Program-made: the position numbers and the translations under genes
From: RGIG4608 sp045606265
GTDB taxonomy: Bacteria > Bacillota > Clostridia > Oscillospirales > CAG-272
Direction of reading: 5' to 3'
DNA: 64,000 nt
Assembly (NCBI GenBank): GCA_045606265.1
Contig: JAZURO010000233.1
Location: 1-64,000 of the forward strand
Notes under the pieces: model-generated
Databases searched by the model: none
What the model was told of the DNA's origin: nothing
Seen by the model: only the letters and a program-made list of their open reading frames with translations
In this document: in pieces, positions 8,504-16,911 of the stretch
How the letters are laid out: every line of letters starts with the position of its first letter
Position numbering within the stretch: position 1 is the stretch's first letter

Positions 8504-9328
8504 TTAATAACTTGCCTTATCAGCCGCCTCTTTATGCAAACGGAGCTGATATTCTTGCTTTGCTTCAACGGACTCAAAAATCATTTGGCTTTGGAAGTCA
8601 ACTACTACCGTTGAAGAAAGGTTGTCGTGAATGAGGGAACGAGTTCTTGATGTAATCATAAGAACAAGCTGAATAAGCGGAATAAGCAAAATAACCGCAA
8701 TACAAACGATTGGCTCAAATCCGATAATCAGCAATAAGAACATAAAAATCGGAAGCATCGTTTCAACGGTGAACTTTCCTAATACTGTACGAATGAACAG
8801 TATCTTAGAGGAAATCTTTACGCCGTCACTACGCATAACTGCAATAGAGAATATCTTTTTGCCAATGGTTTGTCCGTTTTTGAAAAGCATTGGAACTAAG
8901 AACTCTAAAAGCAGGAAAGAGATCAGTAAGCTTATCGAGAGAATTGCAAGTGATAAGTTTACTAAAATCTCAAAAAGTCCGATCATTTCGCTGTCGGTAA
9001 AAATTGCCTCCTGCGTTGCTTTATAACACGCATCGAAAGTGGTGCGTACGTCAGTGGGAAGATTATTCAACTCTCTTTCATCCATTGTCAAATATTCTTC
9101 GTATGAAATGTAATAGTAATCTTCAAGTGTTTTTACTTCGTATTTTACCTTATATTCTTCTTCAATTTCTACGGGACGTGTCTCATAGCGCTCCCAATAG
9201 GCACTGTAATCAAAGACAGATGATGCCAAAAGCATAATGCCTGTGAAAACCATCAGAAAAACTACAAGGTCAAGTAAAAAAGCCGAAAAGCGCTTCATCA
9301 AACTTGCTTTTTGTAAATCGTGAATCAT
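8504..9328 (-). CDS. RDD-family membrane protein
   Basis: 274 residues. The start region KRFSAFLLDLVVFLMVFTG contains the RxxAxxxD pattern typical of the RDD domain. Hydrophobic stretches lie near 14-36, 118-145, 172-192 and 195-225. A charged, probably extracytoplasmic loop of about 75 residues (EIEEEYKVKYEVK, two DYYY-type motifs) separates the first two. RDD proteins are integral membrane proteins, some linked to ion antiport, but the function of this one is unknown. It is the first gene of the operon leading into the ABC transporter, and its promoter is the likely start of the whole unit. Confidence 0.75.
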   Translation of the reverse strand: MIHDLQKASLMKRFSAFLLDLVVFLMVFTGIMLLASSVFDYSAYWERYETRPVEIEEEYKVKYEVKTLEDYYYISYEEYLTMDERELNNLPTDVRTTFDACYKATQEAIFTDSEMIGLFEILVNLSLAILSISLLISFLLLEFLVPMLFKNGQTIGKKIFSIAVMRSDGVKISSKILFIRTVLGKFTVETMLPIFMFLLLIIGFEPIVCIAVILLIPLIQLVLMITSRTRSLIHDNLSSTVVVDFQSQMIFESVEAKQEYQLRLHKEAADKASY

Positions 9329-9363
9329 ATCGTAAAACCTTCATTATAATTATATAAGGACTG

Positions 9364-9387
9364 GCATGCAAACAAAAGTTGGCATAC
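9364..9387. promoter_or_regulatory. Imperfect inverted repeat, candidate operator of the RDD-ABC-lipoprotein operon
   Basis: GCATGCAAAC and GTTGGCATAC flank four A residues and match as an inverted repeat at 8 of 10 positions. It sits just downstream of the candidate -10 box on the minus strand, where a LacI-type or similar repressor could bind. No regulator gene is adjacent. Confidence 0.35.
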
Positions 9388-9408
9388 TTATAAATCATAA
9401 AATTATCC

Positions 9409-9437
9409 TATATACATAATAGCACAAACTTCACCAA
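9409..9437 (-). promoter_or_regulatory. Candidate sigma-A promoter for the RDD-ABC operon
   Basis: On the minus strand, TTGGTG and TATATA are spaced 17 bp. Only the spacing and the -10 are good, so this is a weak call. Apart from this, the operator-like repeat and the terminator at 9593-9626, I see nothing in the gap 9329-9634. Confidence 0.35.
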
Positions 9438-9592
9438 AAAACAACCCTTTTTTGTGTGAAATAAAAGATTTTTTTACTTTTCGTCATTTTGCCAAAAAAG
9501 TTACTAAAAAATGCCTTTCAAAAGACATTTCAAACAAATCACAGTATAATAAAAACTCTTAAAAAATCAAGAATTCAGAGCATTTTTATATA

Positions 9593-9626
9593 AAAAACGC
9601 AACAGAAATCAATCTGTTGCGTTTTT
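9593..9626 (-). terminator. Rho-independent terminator of the CNNM transporter gene
   Basis: A 14-bp perfect stem (AAAAACGCAACAGA with its complement, loop AATCAA) ends in a U-run on the minus strand, directly after the CNNM gene stop. Confidence 0.85.
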
Positions 9627-9634
9627 GTGCAATT

Positions 9635-10951
9635 TTACTCATCAGAGTCGTTTTCTTCAAGTGCGACCTCTTCGGGATGTACAATTACCTCAATTTCGTG
9701 AGACATAATATCGTCTGCCTTGGTAACGGTTACGGAAATATTGGCGTAATCGAAGCTGAATCCGACCTCGGGAATTGACTCAGCACGTTCGCCAACCCAA
9801 CCGTTGACGGTAGTTGATTCACTTTCCTCATCACTGTCTATTTCGAAGAATGTGAAGAACTCGTCAAGAGATACAGTTGAAAGTACTCTGTATTTATCTT
9901 CTGCTATTTCTTTAATTGGCTCAATGGCTTCATCCAACTCGTCCCAGATTTCGCCAACAAGCTCTTCGATAATATCCTCCATACTTACAACACCTGATGT
10001 AACACCGTATTCGTTTACAACGATTGCGATATGGTTGTGAGTATCCTGCATCTCTTTAAGAAGAGCATCAAGGTGCATTGTTTCAGGAACGTATTTAGGT
10101 GTAAACATAGCATTTTCGATTTTGTACTTGGGATTGGTATGATTAAGAAGATACTCTCTTGCATAAAGGATACCGATAATCTTATCAAGACTTTCAGTAT
10201 ATACGGGAATACGTGAATAACCTTCTTCTTTGATAATCTTAATAAGCTGTTTTTCTGTAATATCATCGGGAATTGCAACGATGGAAGATCTTTGCGTCAT
10301 AACGTCAGCAGCGGTGAGATTGTCAAGCTTGAAAACGTTTTTGATATACTCAACGTCATCCTCGTCAAGACCACCCTCGTCAGCACCTGCATCAAGCATA
10401 GTAACTATATCCTCTTCAGAAACAGCTTCTTCTTTTTCGTTGGGATCTATTCCAAAGAGTCTGAGAATACCGTTTGTTGAAATGGAAAGGAACCAGATTA
10501 CAGGTTTAAGTATAGTTGTAAGAACAGAAACCACACCGCAAAAAGCTCTCGCTACTTTTTCTTTGTTCTTCATAGCAACTCTCTTGGGAACAAGCTCACC
10601 GAAAACGAGTGTGAAGTAAGAGAGAACAAGTGTAACGATAATTACGGATACAGTTCTTATAAGTTCAGAATTAGCACCACCCATAGCCGCGGCAAGCATA
10701 TCGCCAAAGCTATCAGCAGCAAAAGCTGATCCCATAAATCCGGCAAGAGTAATTCCAACCTGAATGGTGGATAAGAATTTTGTGGGATCGTCAAGAATTT
10801 TAGCAATTTTTGTAGCTTTTTTGTCGCCGTCCTCGGCTTGTGCCTTCATCTTTTGACTGTTAAGAGAAATAACGGCAATTTCCGTAGCGGCAAAAAAAGC
10901 ATTGAGTGAAATAAGTAAAATTTGTAATAAAAGTTGTCTTAGTATAGGCAT
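9635..10951 (-). CDS. CNNM/CorC (HlyC)-family membrane transporter with CBS pair
   Basis: 438 residues. Order: DUF21/CNNM transmembrane domain (about 1-190, with FFAATEIAVISLN and the GFMGSAFAADS helix), a CBS pair (about 205-330, with VMTQRSSIVAIPDD and SRIPVYTESLDKIIGILY), then a CorC_HlyC domain (about 345-425). Members act at the cytoplasmic membrane in magnesium (or cobalt) efflux and homeostasis, and their CBS pair senses nucleotides; the older name hemolysin is misleading. It is a single-gene unit with its own promoter (11164-11192), a ~200-nt structured 5' leader and a terminator (9593-9626). This suggests RNA-level control, plausibly by an ion or metabolite; that part is inference. 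Confidence 0.92.
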   Translation of the reverse strand: MPILRQLLLQILLISLNAFFAATEIAVISLNSQKMKAQAEDGDKKATKIAKILDDPTKFLSTIQVGITLAGFMGSAFAADSFGDMLAAAMGGANSELIRTVSVIIVTLVLSYFTLVFGELVPKRVAMKNKEKVARAFCGVVSVLTTILKPVIWFLSISTNGILRLFGIDPNEKEEAVSEEDIVTMLDAGADEGGLDEDDVEYIKNVFKLDNLTAADVMTQRSSIVAIPDDITEKQLIKIIKEEGYSRIPVYTESLDKIIGILYAREYLLNHTNPKYKIENAMFTPKYVPETMHLDALLKEMQDTHNHIAIVVNEYGVTSGVVSMEDIIEELVGEIWDELDEAIEPIKEIAEDKYRVLSTVSLDEFFTFFEIDSDEESESTTVNGWVGERAESIPEVGFSFDYANISVTVTKADDIMSHEIEVIVHPEEVALEENDSDE

Positions 10952-10964
10952 AATTCCTCCAATT

Positions 10965-11157
10965 AATTTAAGTTCAGATATTGTTCAGTAAGATAGATCA
11001 AGATTTCACTCAGCAGATAAGCGGTGAGTGTAGTCTTTTGCCCGAAAACGAGCAAAAGCATCTGAACAAATTGGAATGCCTGTCGTTATAGTTCCGAGTT
11101 ACAGGGCAACTTCGGGGTAATGGGTCCACAGTAGTAAACTCCTTTCATAAAAATTCA
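10965..11157 (-). ncRNA. Structured 5' leader RNA of the CNNM transporter gene, unidentified riboswitch-like element
   Basis: This stretch lies between a strong minus-strand promoter and the CNNM RBS (GGAGG near 10957). Pairings seen: 11062-11069 with 10981-10988 (8 bp, UUGUUCAG/CUGAACAA). They enclose hairpins 11035-11041/11052-11058 (CTTTTGC/GCAAAAG) and 11007-11012/11025-11030 (CACTCA/TGAGTG), a multi-branch junction. Upstream in the RNA, 11112-11115/11094-11097 pair, and the loop around 11101-11108 can pair with 11077-11083 as a possible pseudoknot. The same 5' arm can instead pair perfectly over 8 bp (11060-11067 with 10972-10979), next to the RBS, excluding the first stem. That is a switch-like layout. 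I could not match it to M-box, yybP-ykoY, NiCo, T-box, 6S or another known class. Confidence 0.6.
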
Positions 11158-11163
11158 ACATAC

Positions 11164-11192
11164 AGTATAACATACATTTTGTCAAATTTCAA
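11164..11192 (-). promoter_or_regulatory. Sigma-A promoter for the leader RNA and CNNM gene
   Basis: On the minus strand: TTGAAA, 17-bp spacer, TATACT. It places the transcript start near 11157, about 205 nt upstream of the CNNM start codon. Confidence 0.75.
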
Positions 11193-11254
11193 TAGGTTTT
11201 TCATATATTTTTATTTATTAATAGAAAAAAAGGTAGAAAACAGCTATAATTTTG

Positions 11255-11283
11255 TTGACTAATACAAGGTTTTGTGATAAAAT
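11255..11283 (+). promoter_or_regulatory. Sigma-A promoter for the cysteine desulfidase-like gene
   Basis: TTGACT, 17-bp spacer, TAAAAT, ending 31 bp before the start codon at 11315. It diverges from the CNNM promoter. Confidence 0.7.
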
Positions 11284-11314
11284 TAATTTAATTTGATATT
11301 GAGAGGAACTGTGT

Positions 11315-12601
11315 ATGCTTTCAAATGAAATTATTACAACTTATGAAGATATATTGATAGAGGAGCTGCAAGTAGCTATGGGCTGTACTGAACCTATTGC
11401 AATTGCATATGCATCGTCTATTGCACGACACGCATTGGGCAGATTACCCGAATGCGTAGTTATTCGCCTTAGCGGAAATATAATTAAAAATGTAAAAAGT
11501 GTTATCGTTCCTTCAACAGGTGGAATGCACGGTATTGATAGTGCTGTTGCTGCGGGTATTGTTTCAGGACGGTATGACTTAAAGCTTGAACTATTATCAG
11601 CACTTTCTGAAAAAGACGCAGAGCTGATCAAAAACTATAAAGAACAGAATCAGATTATAATTGAAGAGCTTGAAAGTCCCTGCAATTTTGACCTTTTCAT
11701 CAAAGCGATATCCGGAAATGATAAAGTTAAGGTCAGAATTTCCGATTATCATACTAATGTTGTTTCAGTTACCTATAATGACGAGGATATTACCGAGCAT
11801 TATCGTAACGAGAAAGCCGAAATGGGCAAAAGCTTGAAAAAAGCTGACAGATCACTTTTGAACGTCAAGGATATTGTGGAATTTGCCGATACGGTTGATC
11901 TTGAAAGAATAAGACCGCACCTTATGCAGCAAATAGAAATGAATATGGCGATTTCAAACGAGGGATTGACCAATGACTATGGAGCAACTATCGGAAAAAT
12001 ACTTTACAATGACGGTGACGCAACTATCAAGGATAAGCTGAAAGCTTATGCAGCAGCAGGAAGCGATGCTCGAATGAGTGGTTGTGAATTACCTGTGTGT
12101 ATTATTTCGGGAAGCGGAAACCAAGGTATTACAGCTTCTGTTCCTGTGGTGGTATATGCCCAAGAAAATACCATTGATGAAGACACAATGCTTCGTGCGT
12201 TACTTGTTTCCGACCTTGTTACTATTCATCAGAAAACGGGAATAGGAACGCTTTCTGCGTATTGTGGAGCAATAAGCGCCGGCGTCGGTGCAGGAGCAGG
12301 TATATGTTATCTTCAAGGGGGGAGATACCGTGAAATTGCACACACTCTTGTCAATGCGGTTGCAATACTTTCGGGAACTATTTGTGACGGAGCCAAAGCA
12401 TCTTGCGCTGCCAAAATCGCTATGGCAGTTGAAGCTGGAATTATCGGTTGTAATATGGCAAAGGCGGACAAGCAGTTCTACGGTGGAGACGGTATCGTTA
12501 CCAAGGGCGTGGAAAATACTATAAGAAACGTTGGAATGCTTGCCAGAGAGGGCATGAGCACCACCGACAAAGAAATCATCAAGATTATGCTCGGCAAATA
12601 A
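11315..12601 (+). CDS. L-cysteine desulfidase / UPF0597 family protein (CyuA-like, Fe-S dehydratase fold)
   Basis: 428 residues from ATG, RBS GAGAGGA. Conserved COG3681 motifs: GCTEPIAIAYA (Cys24), PSTGGMHGIDSAVAAG, SGCELPVCIISGSGNQG, CGAISAGVGAGAG and CDGAKASCAAKIAMAVEAG. The family uses a 4Fe-4S cluster held by Cys residues to eliminate sulfide or ammonia from L-cysteine or L-serine, giving pyruvate; it is cytoplasmic and oxygen-sensitive, which fits an anaerobe. Cysteine rather than serine as substrate is inferred from family members. It is 39 bp ahead of the M16C peptidase gene, so the pair is probably co-transcribed; a shared role in amino-acid use is possible. Confidence 0.88.
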   Translation: MLSNEIITTYEDILIEELQVAMGCTEPIAIAYASSIARHALGRLPECVVIRLSGNIIKNVKSVIVPSTGGMHGIDSAVAAGIVSGRYDLKLELLSALSEKDAELIKNYKEQNQIIIEELESPCNFDLFIKAISGNDKVKVRISDYHTNVVSVTYNDEDITEHYRNEKAEMGKSLKKADRSLLNVKDIVEFADTVDLERIRPHLMQQIEMNMAISNEGLTNDYGATIGKILYNDGDATIKDKLKAYAAAGSDARMSGCELPVCIISGSGNQGITASVPVVVYAQENTIDEDTMLRALLVSDLVTIHQKTGIGTLSAYCGAISAGVGAGAGICYLQGGRYREIAHTLVNAVAILSGTICDGAKASCAAKIAMAVEAGIIGCNMAKADKQFYGGDGIVTKGVENTIRNVGMLAREGMSTTDKEIIKIMLGK

Positions 12602-12640
12602 TTATTTGTTAACAAATTCATACATATAAAGGAGAAAACT

Positions 12641-15445
12641 ATGAAAAACTTTACTTTTACCAATAAGGTGAGATTTGACTCCTGCGGATATGACGTTTAT
12701 GAATACGATCATATTAGCGGAGCAAAGCTTATCTATATTGACTCAGGTACAGAGGAGAAATCCTTCTGTGCAGCATTTAAGACAATTCCGGACGATTCAA
12801 CGGGTGTTTTCCATATTCTTGAACACTCGGTGCTTGACGGTTCAAAGAACTATCCTATGAACTCACCGTTCTTGTTTATGCTTAAAAACTCAATGAATAC
12901 GTTCCTCAATGCTATGACATTCCAGGGTAAGACAATGTACCCCTGCGCTTCTTGCAATCCCGATGATTTTGAGAATCTTTTGAAGGTATATCTTGATGCG
13001 GTTTTCAATCCGATTCTTGCCGAAGGAACGTTTCTTCGTGAAGGCTGGCATATTGAAAAGGCAGAAAACGGATATGACATTAAGGGTGTTGTATATAATG
13101 AAATGCAGGGTGCTACGGCATCAATTCAGCGCCAGCTTTACGGAGCTATGACAGCTGATCTTTACCCCGATACCTATCAAAAGTATAATAGCGGCGGCGA
13201 ACCCTCTGTAATTCCTTCACTTACCTATGAAAATTATCTTGCTGCATACAGAAAGTATTACAGCACAGCAAACTGTGTACTTTTCCTCAGAGGTAATATG
13301 GATATCGACAGATACACCGATATTATTGACCAATGGCTTGCAGGTGCATCTCAAGAGAGAAGCGAGATTAAACACACGATCCAAGGTCCAAATCACAGAG
13401 TATGCGAGCACGAATACCCCATTTCTCCCTCAGAGGATACAAAAGGTAAGACAAACATTATCTATTCATATAATGTTGGTATGTATAACGATGCCGAGAG
13501 ACAGTTGGCAGCGGGCTTGCTTGCTAATTATCTGATGGACAATAGCTCATCACCCTTGAAAAAAGCTTTGACTTCAAGCGGTCTTATGGCAGATGCGGAT
13601 ATTTACGATTCAACGGACGATATTCAAACTTCGTGGGGATTTGCAGCTTATAATACCGAAAAAGAGCATTGTGACGCAATTAAAAAAATAATCGACGATA
13701 CAATTCAGAGCATTATTGATAATGGTATTGATAAAGAAATTATGCTCTCACAAATTTCTGCGACAAGCTTCAGAATGAAGGAGCAGAGAAATGCTGTAAC
13801 GGGTCTTTGCATCTATGATTTCATAAATATTGCAAATAACTATTTCTATAATGTTCCTCTCAATACTTATTTTGAGATTGATGAAGTATTTGAAAAGTTT
13901 GAGCGTGAGCTTGACAATGGATATTTTGAAAACCTTCTTCGTGAAATATTCTTTGAAAACGAAATAACGGCAATTTCATTGCTCGTTCCCGTGCAAAGAG
14001 AATCGAGTGCGGCACATCTTGCGACGGTTGAAAAATACACGTCAGAGCTTTCAGAAGAAGTTAAGGATGAAGCATTTAAGAGATTTGTTGACGGAACGAA
14101 GCTCGCAATGGATAGAGATACACCAGAGGTTATTGCAAAAATGCCTACTCTCTCACTTGATAAGCTCACAAAAGAGCTTCCGAAAAAGGAATTTCACGTT
14201 GATGAAAACGTTCTTTATACACCCGCTGAAACTAACGGGATAGCATACTATCGCTTCTATTTTTCACTTGCGGGACTTAACGCAGATGAGATTATGACAG
14301 TTGAGCTTCTTTCACGTTCACTTGGAGATTTTGCTACTGAAAGCAGCACACCGTCAGAGCTTTCCAACCGTCTTAACAGATATGCGGGCAAGTGGAAGTT
14401 CTCAACAACAACTCTTTCTCCCACAATGCAGAAAGCAGAACCTTATCTTGTAGTAAGTGTTGCTTGTCTTGAAAAGAATGCAGAAAAAGCACTTGAAACA
14501 ATAAGTGAAATGCTTTGTAAGACTGTTTATGATGAAGAAACGGCAAAAACAGTTCTTGCCCGTGAGCTTAATAACACAAGAATGCAGTTTATGGGCAACG
14601 GAGTAGGACTTGCTCTTAACAGCTCCGAAGCACTTATTTCCGCAAGCGGATATTATAGCATACTCTTTGGCGGATATCCGTTGTTTATGAAGATTCAGGA
14701 ATATTCACAGGCGCCTGCCGAATTCTGTGAAAATGCGAAAGCACTTCTTGCGAGGGTATTTGGTAAAGATAATCTTTGTTACACGGGATTGACAGGCAAT
14801 AAAGAGCTTCTTGCATACAAACTCACACTTAACAATGGTTCTAAGCTTGAAGGAGCAACGCTTGTAAATACGGATACAAAGAAGGTAGCTTATGCAATCC
14901 CCGCAGGAATCAGCTTCAACGTTCGTTCGCTTGATATTAATGAGATTCTTCCTTATAGTGGAAAGCATATAGCTATTTCAAATCTTCTTTCACTTGGATA
15001 CTTGTGGCATAATATTCGTGAGGTCGGCGGAGCTTACGGAACAGGACTCCGTTTTGCAAGACGTGGAGCTTTGAACGTTTATTCATACCGTGATCCCAAG
15101 GTTAAAGAGACCTATGATATTTATGATAAGATCGCAGATTATCTTGCTAACAATGAATTTACTGACGGAGAAATTCTTGGATGTATTATCAGCACACTTG
15201 CAGATTTTGTAAATCCCAAATCAATGGAGCAAGAGGGTATTGAAAACGAAATCGGATACCTTGCAAACTATACTTACGAAGAAAAAGCGCAGCATATGGC
15301 AGACGTACTTTCGTTCAGTAAAGATGACATTAAGTCTTTCATTCCCGTATTTGAGGCATTTAAGAATGCACACGCCGAATGCTCTGTGGGTAACGGTGAA
15401 AATCAAAAGAATTACGGCAAATTTGATGAGATAATTAATCTTTAA
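12641..15445 (+). CDS. M16C-family zinc metallopeptidase (insulinase/presequence-protease-like)
   Basis: 934 residues, close to the ~970 of the PreP-type family. The inverted zinc motif HILEH (58-62) is intact, with the distal Glu in the GVVYNEMQGA segment (about residue 151). Four M16 half-domains are expected. The C-terminal half carries the substrate-closing pattern NIREVGGAYGTGLRF. Family members form a clamshell chamber and degrade short unfolded peptides; no signal peptide is visible, so a cytoplasmic peptide-scavenging role is inferred. RBS AAGGAG precedes the ATG. A strong terminator follows the stop. Confidence 0.92.
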   Translation: MKNFTFTNKVRFDSCGYDVYEYDHISGAKLIYIDSGTEEKSFCAAFKTIPDDSTGVFHILEHSVLDGSKNYPMNSPFLFMLKNSMNTFLNAMTFQGKTMYPCASCNPDDFENLLKVYLDAVFNPILAEGTFLREGWHIEKAENGYDIKGVVYNEMQGATASIQRQLYGAMTADLYPDTYQKYNSGGEPSVIPSLTYENYLAAYRKYYSTANCVLFLRGNMDIDRYTDIIDQWLAGASQERSEIKHTIQGPNHRVCEHEYPISPSEDTKGKTNIIYSYNVGMYNDAERQLAAGLLANYLMDNSSSPLKKALTSSGLMADADIYDSTDDIQTSWGFAAYNTEKEHCDAIKKIIDDTIQSIIDNGIDKEIMLSQISATSFRMKEQRNAVTGLCIYDFINIANNYFYNVPLNTYFEIDEVFEKFERELDNGYFENLLREIFFENEITAISLLVPVQRESSAAHLATVEKYTSELSEEVKDEAFKRFVDGTKLAMDRDTPEVIAKMPTLSLDKLTKELPKKEFHVDENVLYTPAETNGIAYYRFYFSLAGLNADEIMTVELLSRSLGDFATESSTPSELSNRLNRYAGKWKFSTTTLSPTMQKAEPYLVVSVACLEKNAEKALETISEMLCKTVYDEETAKTVLARELNNTRMQFMGNGVGLALNSSEALISASGYYSILFGGYPLFMKIQEYSQAPAEFCENAKALLARVFGKDNLCYTGLTGNKELLAYKLTLNNGSKLEGATLVNTDTKKVAYAIPAGISFNVRSLDINEILPYSGKHIAISNLLSLGYLWHNIREVGGAYGTGLRFARRGALNVYSYRDPKVKETYDIYDKIADYLANNEFTDGEILGCIISTLADFVNPKSMEQEGIENEIGYLANYTYEEKAQHMADVLSFSKDDIKSFIPVFEAFKNAHAECSVGNGENQKNYGKFDEIINL

Positions 15446-15447
15446 TA

Positions 15448-15480
15448 AAAAAACCTGCGAGAATTTCTCGCAGGTTTTTT
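15448..15480. terminator. Bidirectional terminator between the M16C peptidase and the esterase
   Basis: The stem AAACCTGCGAGA pairs with TCTCGCAGGTTT and has a poly-A side and a poly-T side, so it serves both convergent genes. Confidence 0.9.
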
Positions 15481-16257
15481 CTATAATCTTTTAATCCACT
15501 TATCCGCCAGATCAACCCAAGCTGAGCAAGGATGCGGCTCGTTTTCGGGTATTTCTTTGCAGGTTTCGCTTGTCGCAAGAGAGAGACCGTGATGTCCGTC
15601 AGGAAAGAGAACGAGCTGATGTTCAATACCGTGCTTTTTAAGGGCATCGGCTAAGTTTTTAGAATTCTGCACGGGCACGGCATCATCATTTTCGGTGTGC
15701 CAGATAAATGCTGGCGGAGTATCGTCATCAACGTGCAAATCAAGTGAAAACAGATGCTTTTGCTCGTCGGACGGATTGTCCGTTCCGCAGAAGTTGAAAA
15801 GAGAACCCATATGCGTGGGACAGGAAGCGGTTACAACGGGATAGCACAAAATCATAGCATTTGGACGGGCATCCTTTTGAAGTAAGGTTCCGCTTGAAAG
15901 AGCCAGGTGACCACCCGCCGAAAAGCCGACTACAAAAAGCCTGTCAGGGCGTATATTATAAGGAATTGCGTTATTTCTGACGTGCTTGATTGCAAGCTCA
16001 ATTTCACGCAATGGATTAAGATCCTTTGCTAGTTTTGCAACTGAATATTTAAGTACAAATGCATTGTATCCGCGAGCTAAAAATTGGAGTGCAATCGGCT
16101 CGCTTTCACGGTTAGAAACCCATTCATACCCACCGCCCGGACAAATCAGAACAGCTCGTCTTGGTGGATTGTCCATTTCCGGCGGATTGTCTTGGATATA
16201 AGTTATTAAATGTGCATTTTCATCTTGTGGGAATATATACAATTTCTCAATTTTCAT
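15481..16257 (-). CDS. Alpha/beta-hydrolase esterase (BD-FAE / acetyl-xylan-esterase-like)
   Basis: 258 residues from the ATG at 16257, preceded by AGAGGTGAT; an in-frame ATG seven codons upstream lacks a comparable RBS. The oxyanion-hole motif is CPGGGYEWVS, the nucleophile lies in GFSAGG, and the acid and His are likely in HTENDDAVPV and DGHHGL. Proteins of this type (COG0657) remove acyl groups from sugars or other small esters. No signal peptide is seen, so the substrate would be cytoplasmic. Nearby genes do not indicate the substrate. It is monocistronic, with its own promoter and a shared terminator. Confidence 0.85.
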   Translation of the reverse strand: MKIEKLYIFPQDENAHLITYIQDNPPEMDNPPRRAVLICPGGGYEWVSNRESEPIALQFLARGYNAFVLKYSVAKLAKDLNPLREIELAIKHVRNNAIPYNIRPDRLFVVGFSAGGHLALSSGTLLQKDARPNAMILCYPVVTASCPTHMGSLFNFCGTDNPSDEQKHLFSLDLHVDDDTPPAFIWHTENDDAVPVQNSKNLADALKKHGIEHQLVLFPDGHHGLSLATSETCKEIPENEPHPCSAWVDLADKWIKRL

Positions 16258-16276
16258 AATATCACCTCTGCAAATC

Positions 16277-16304
16277 ATTATATCATTTTTTCACGCTTTG
16301 TCAA
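16277..16304 (-). promoter_or_regulatory. Sigma-A promoter for the esterase
   Basis: On the minus strand: TTGACA, 16-bp spacer, TATAAT, ending about 20 bp before the start codon. Confidence 0.75.
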
Positions 16305-16370
16305 CATAATTGTATATTTTTCTTTTAATCGGGAATAATATTTTTACCAATTTTATCAAGGAGAAATAAG

Positions 16371-16820
16371 ATGAACGATAAACAAAGAAACAAAGACGCC
16401 GAGCTTTTGCAGGATATCTACTCAAACGTAAAAATGGGATCTGATTCCATTATTAATTTGCTTCCCAAAATAAAGGATGATGATATGAAAACACTTATGA
16501 CAACTCAGTTGGATCAATATGAAAAATATGCTCAGGACGTAAAAAAACAGCTTACGTCGCAGGGAATAGAGCCCAAGGAAGTGAATCCTGTTTCAAAGCT
16601 TGGGGCGAAAATCGGAATGGAAATGAAATCGATGCAGGACAGTACTACAAGTCATATGGCAGAAATGATGGTACAGGGCTCAACTATGGACGTAACAGAT
16701 CTTTTGCAAAAAGTCAGCGCATATGAGAATTATCCCGAATGTAAGAATTCAGTTTCATTGGCTAAGGAAATCGTGGCTTTTGAAGAAAGAAATATCGAAA
16801 AAATGAAGGAATTTTTGTAA
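16371..16820 (+). CDS. Hypothetical helical protein (149 aa)
   Basis: I do not recognise a named family. The 149 residues are predicted almost wholly helical and charged (MNDKQRNKDAELLQDIYSN, LDQYEKYAQDVKKQL, AKEIVAFEERNIEKMKEFL), with no membrane segment or Cys. The pattern of about four amphipathic helices resembles DUF892/ferritin-like four-helix bundles, but canonical iron ligands are not evident. RBS AAGGAG lies 8 bases before the ATG. It stands between an esterase on the other strand and a DUF1858 gene with its own promoter, so context gives little. Confidence 0.7.
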   Translation: MNDKQRNKDAELLQDIYSNVKMGSDSIINLLPKIKDDDMKTLMTTQLDQYEKYAQDVKKQLTSQGIEPKEVNPVSKLGAKIGMEMKSMQDSTTSHMAEMMVQGSTMDVTDLLQKVSAYENYPECKNSVSLAKEIVAFEERNIEKMKEFL

Positions 16821-16846
16821 AATTATTGCCAAAAGTAACTTTTTTA

Positions 16847-16875
16847 TTGACATGTGCCAAAAAATATTATATAAT
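16847..16875 (+). promoter_or_regulatory. Sigma-A promoter for the DUF1858 gene
   Basis: TTGACA, 17-bp spacer, TATAAT, a near-consensus promoter 37 bp before the start codon. Confidence 0.8.
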
Positions 16876-16911
16876 ATTTTTCGTAATGATATAGAATAGG
16901 AGATTGTAAAT

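Noticed and set aside
10965..11157. Reading the CNNM leader as M-box, T-box, yybP-ykoY, NiCo, 6S or SRP RNA
   Set aside because: Key conserved sequences of those classes, as I know them, are not present; only loose likeness was seen. Left as unidentified.
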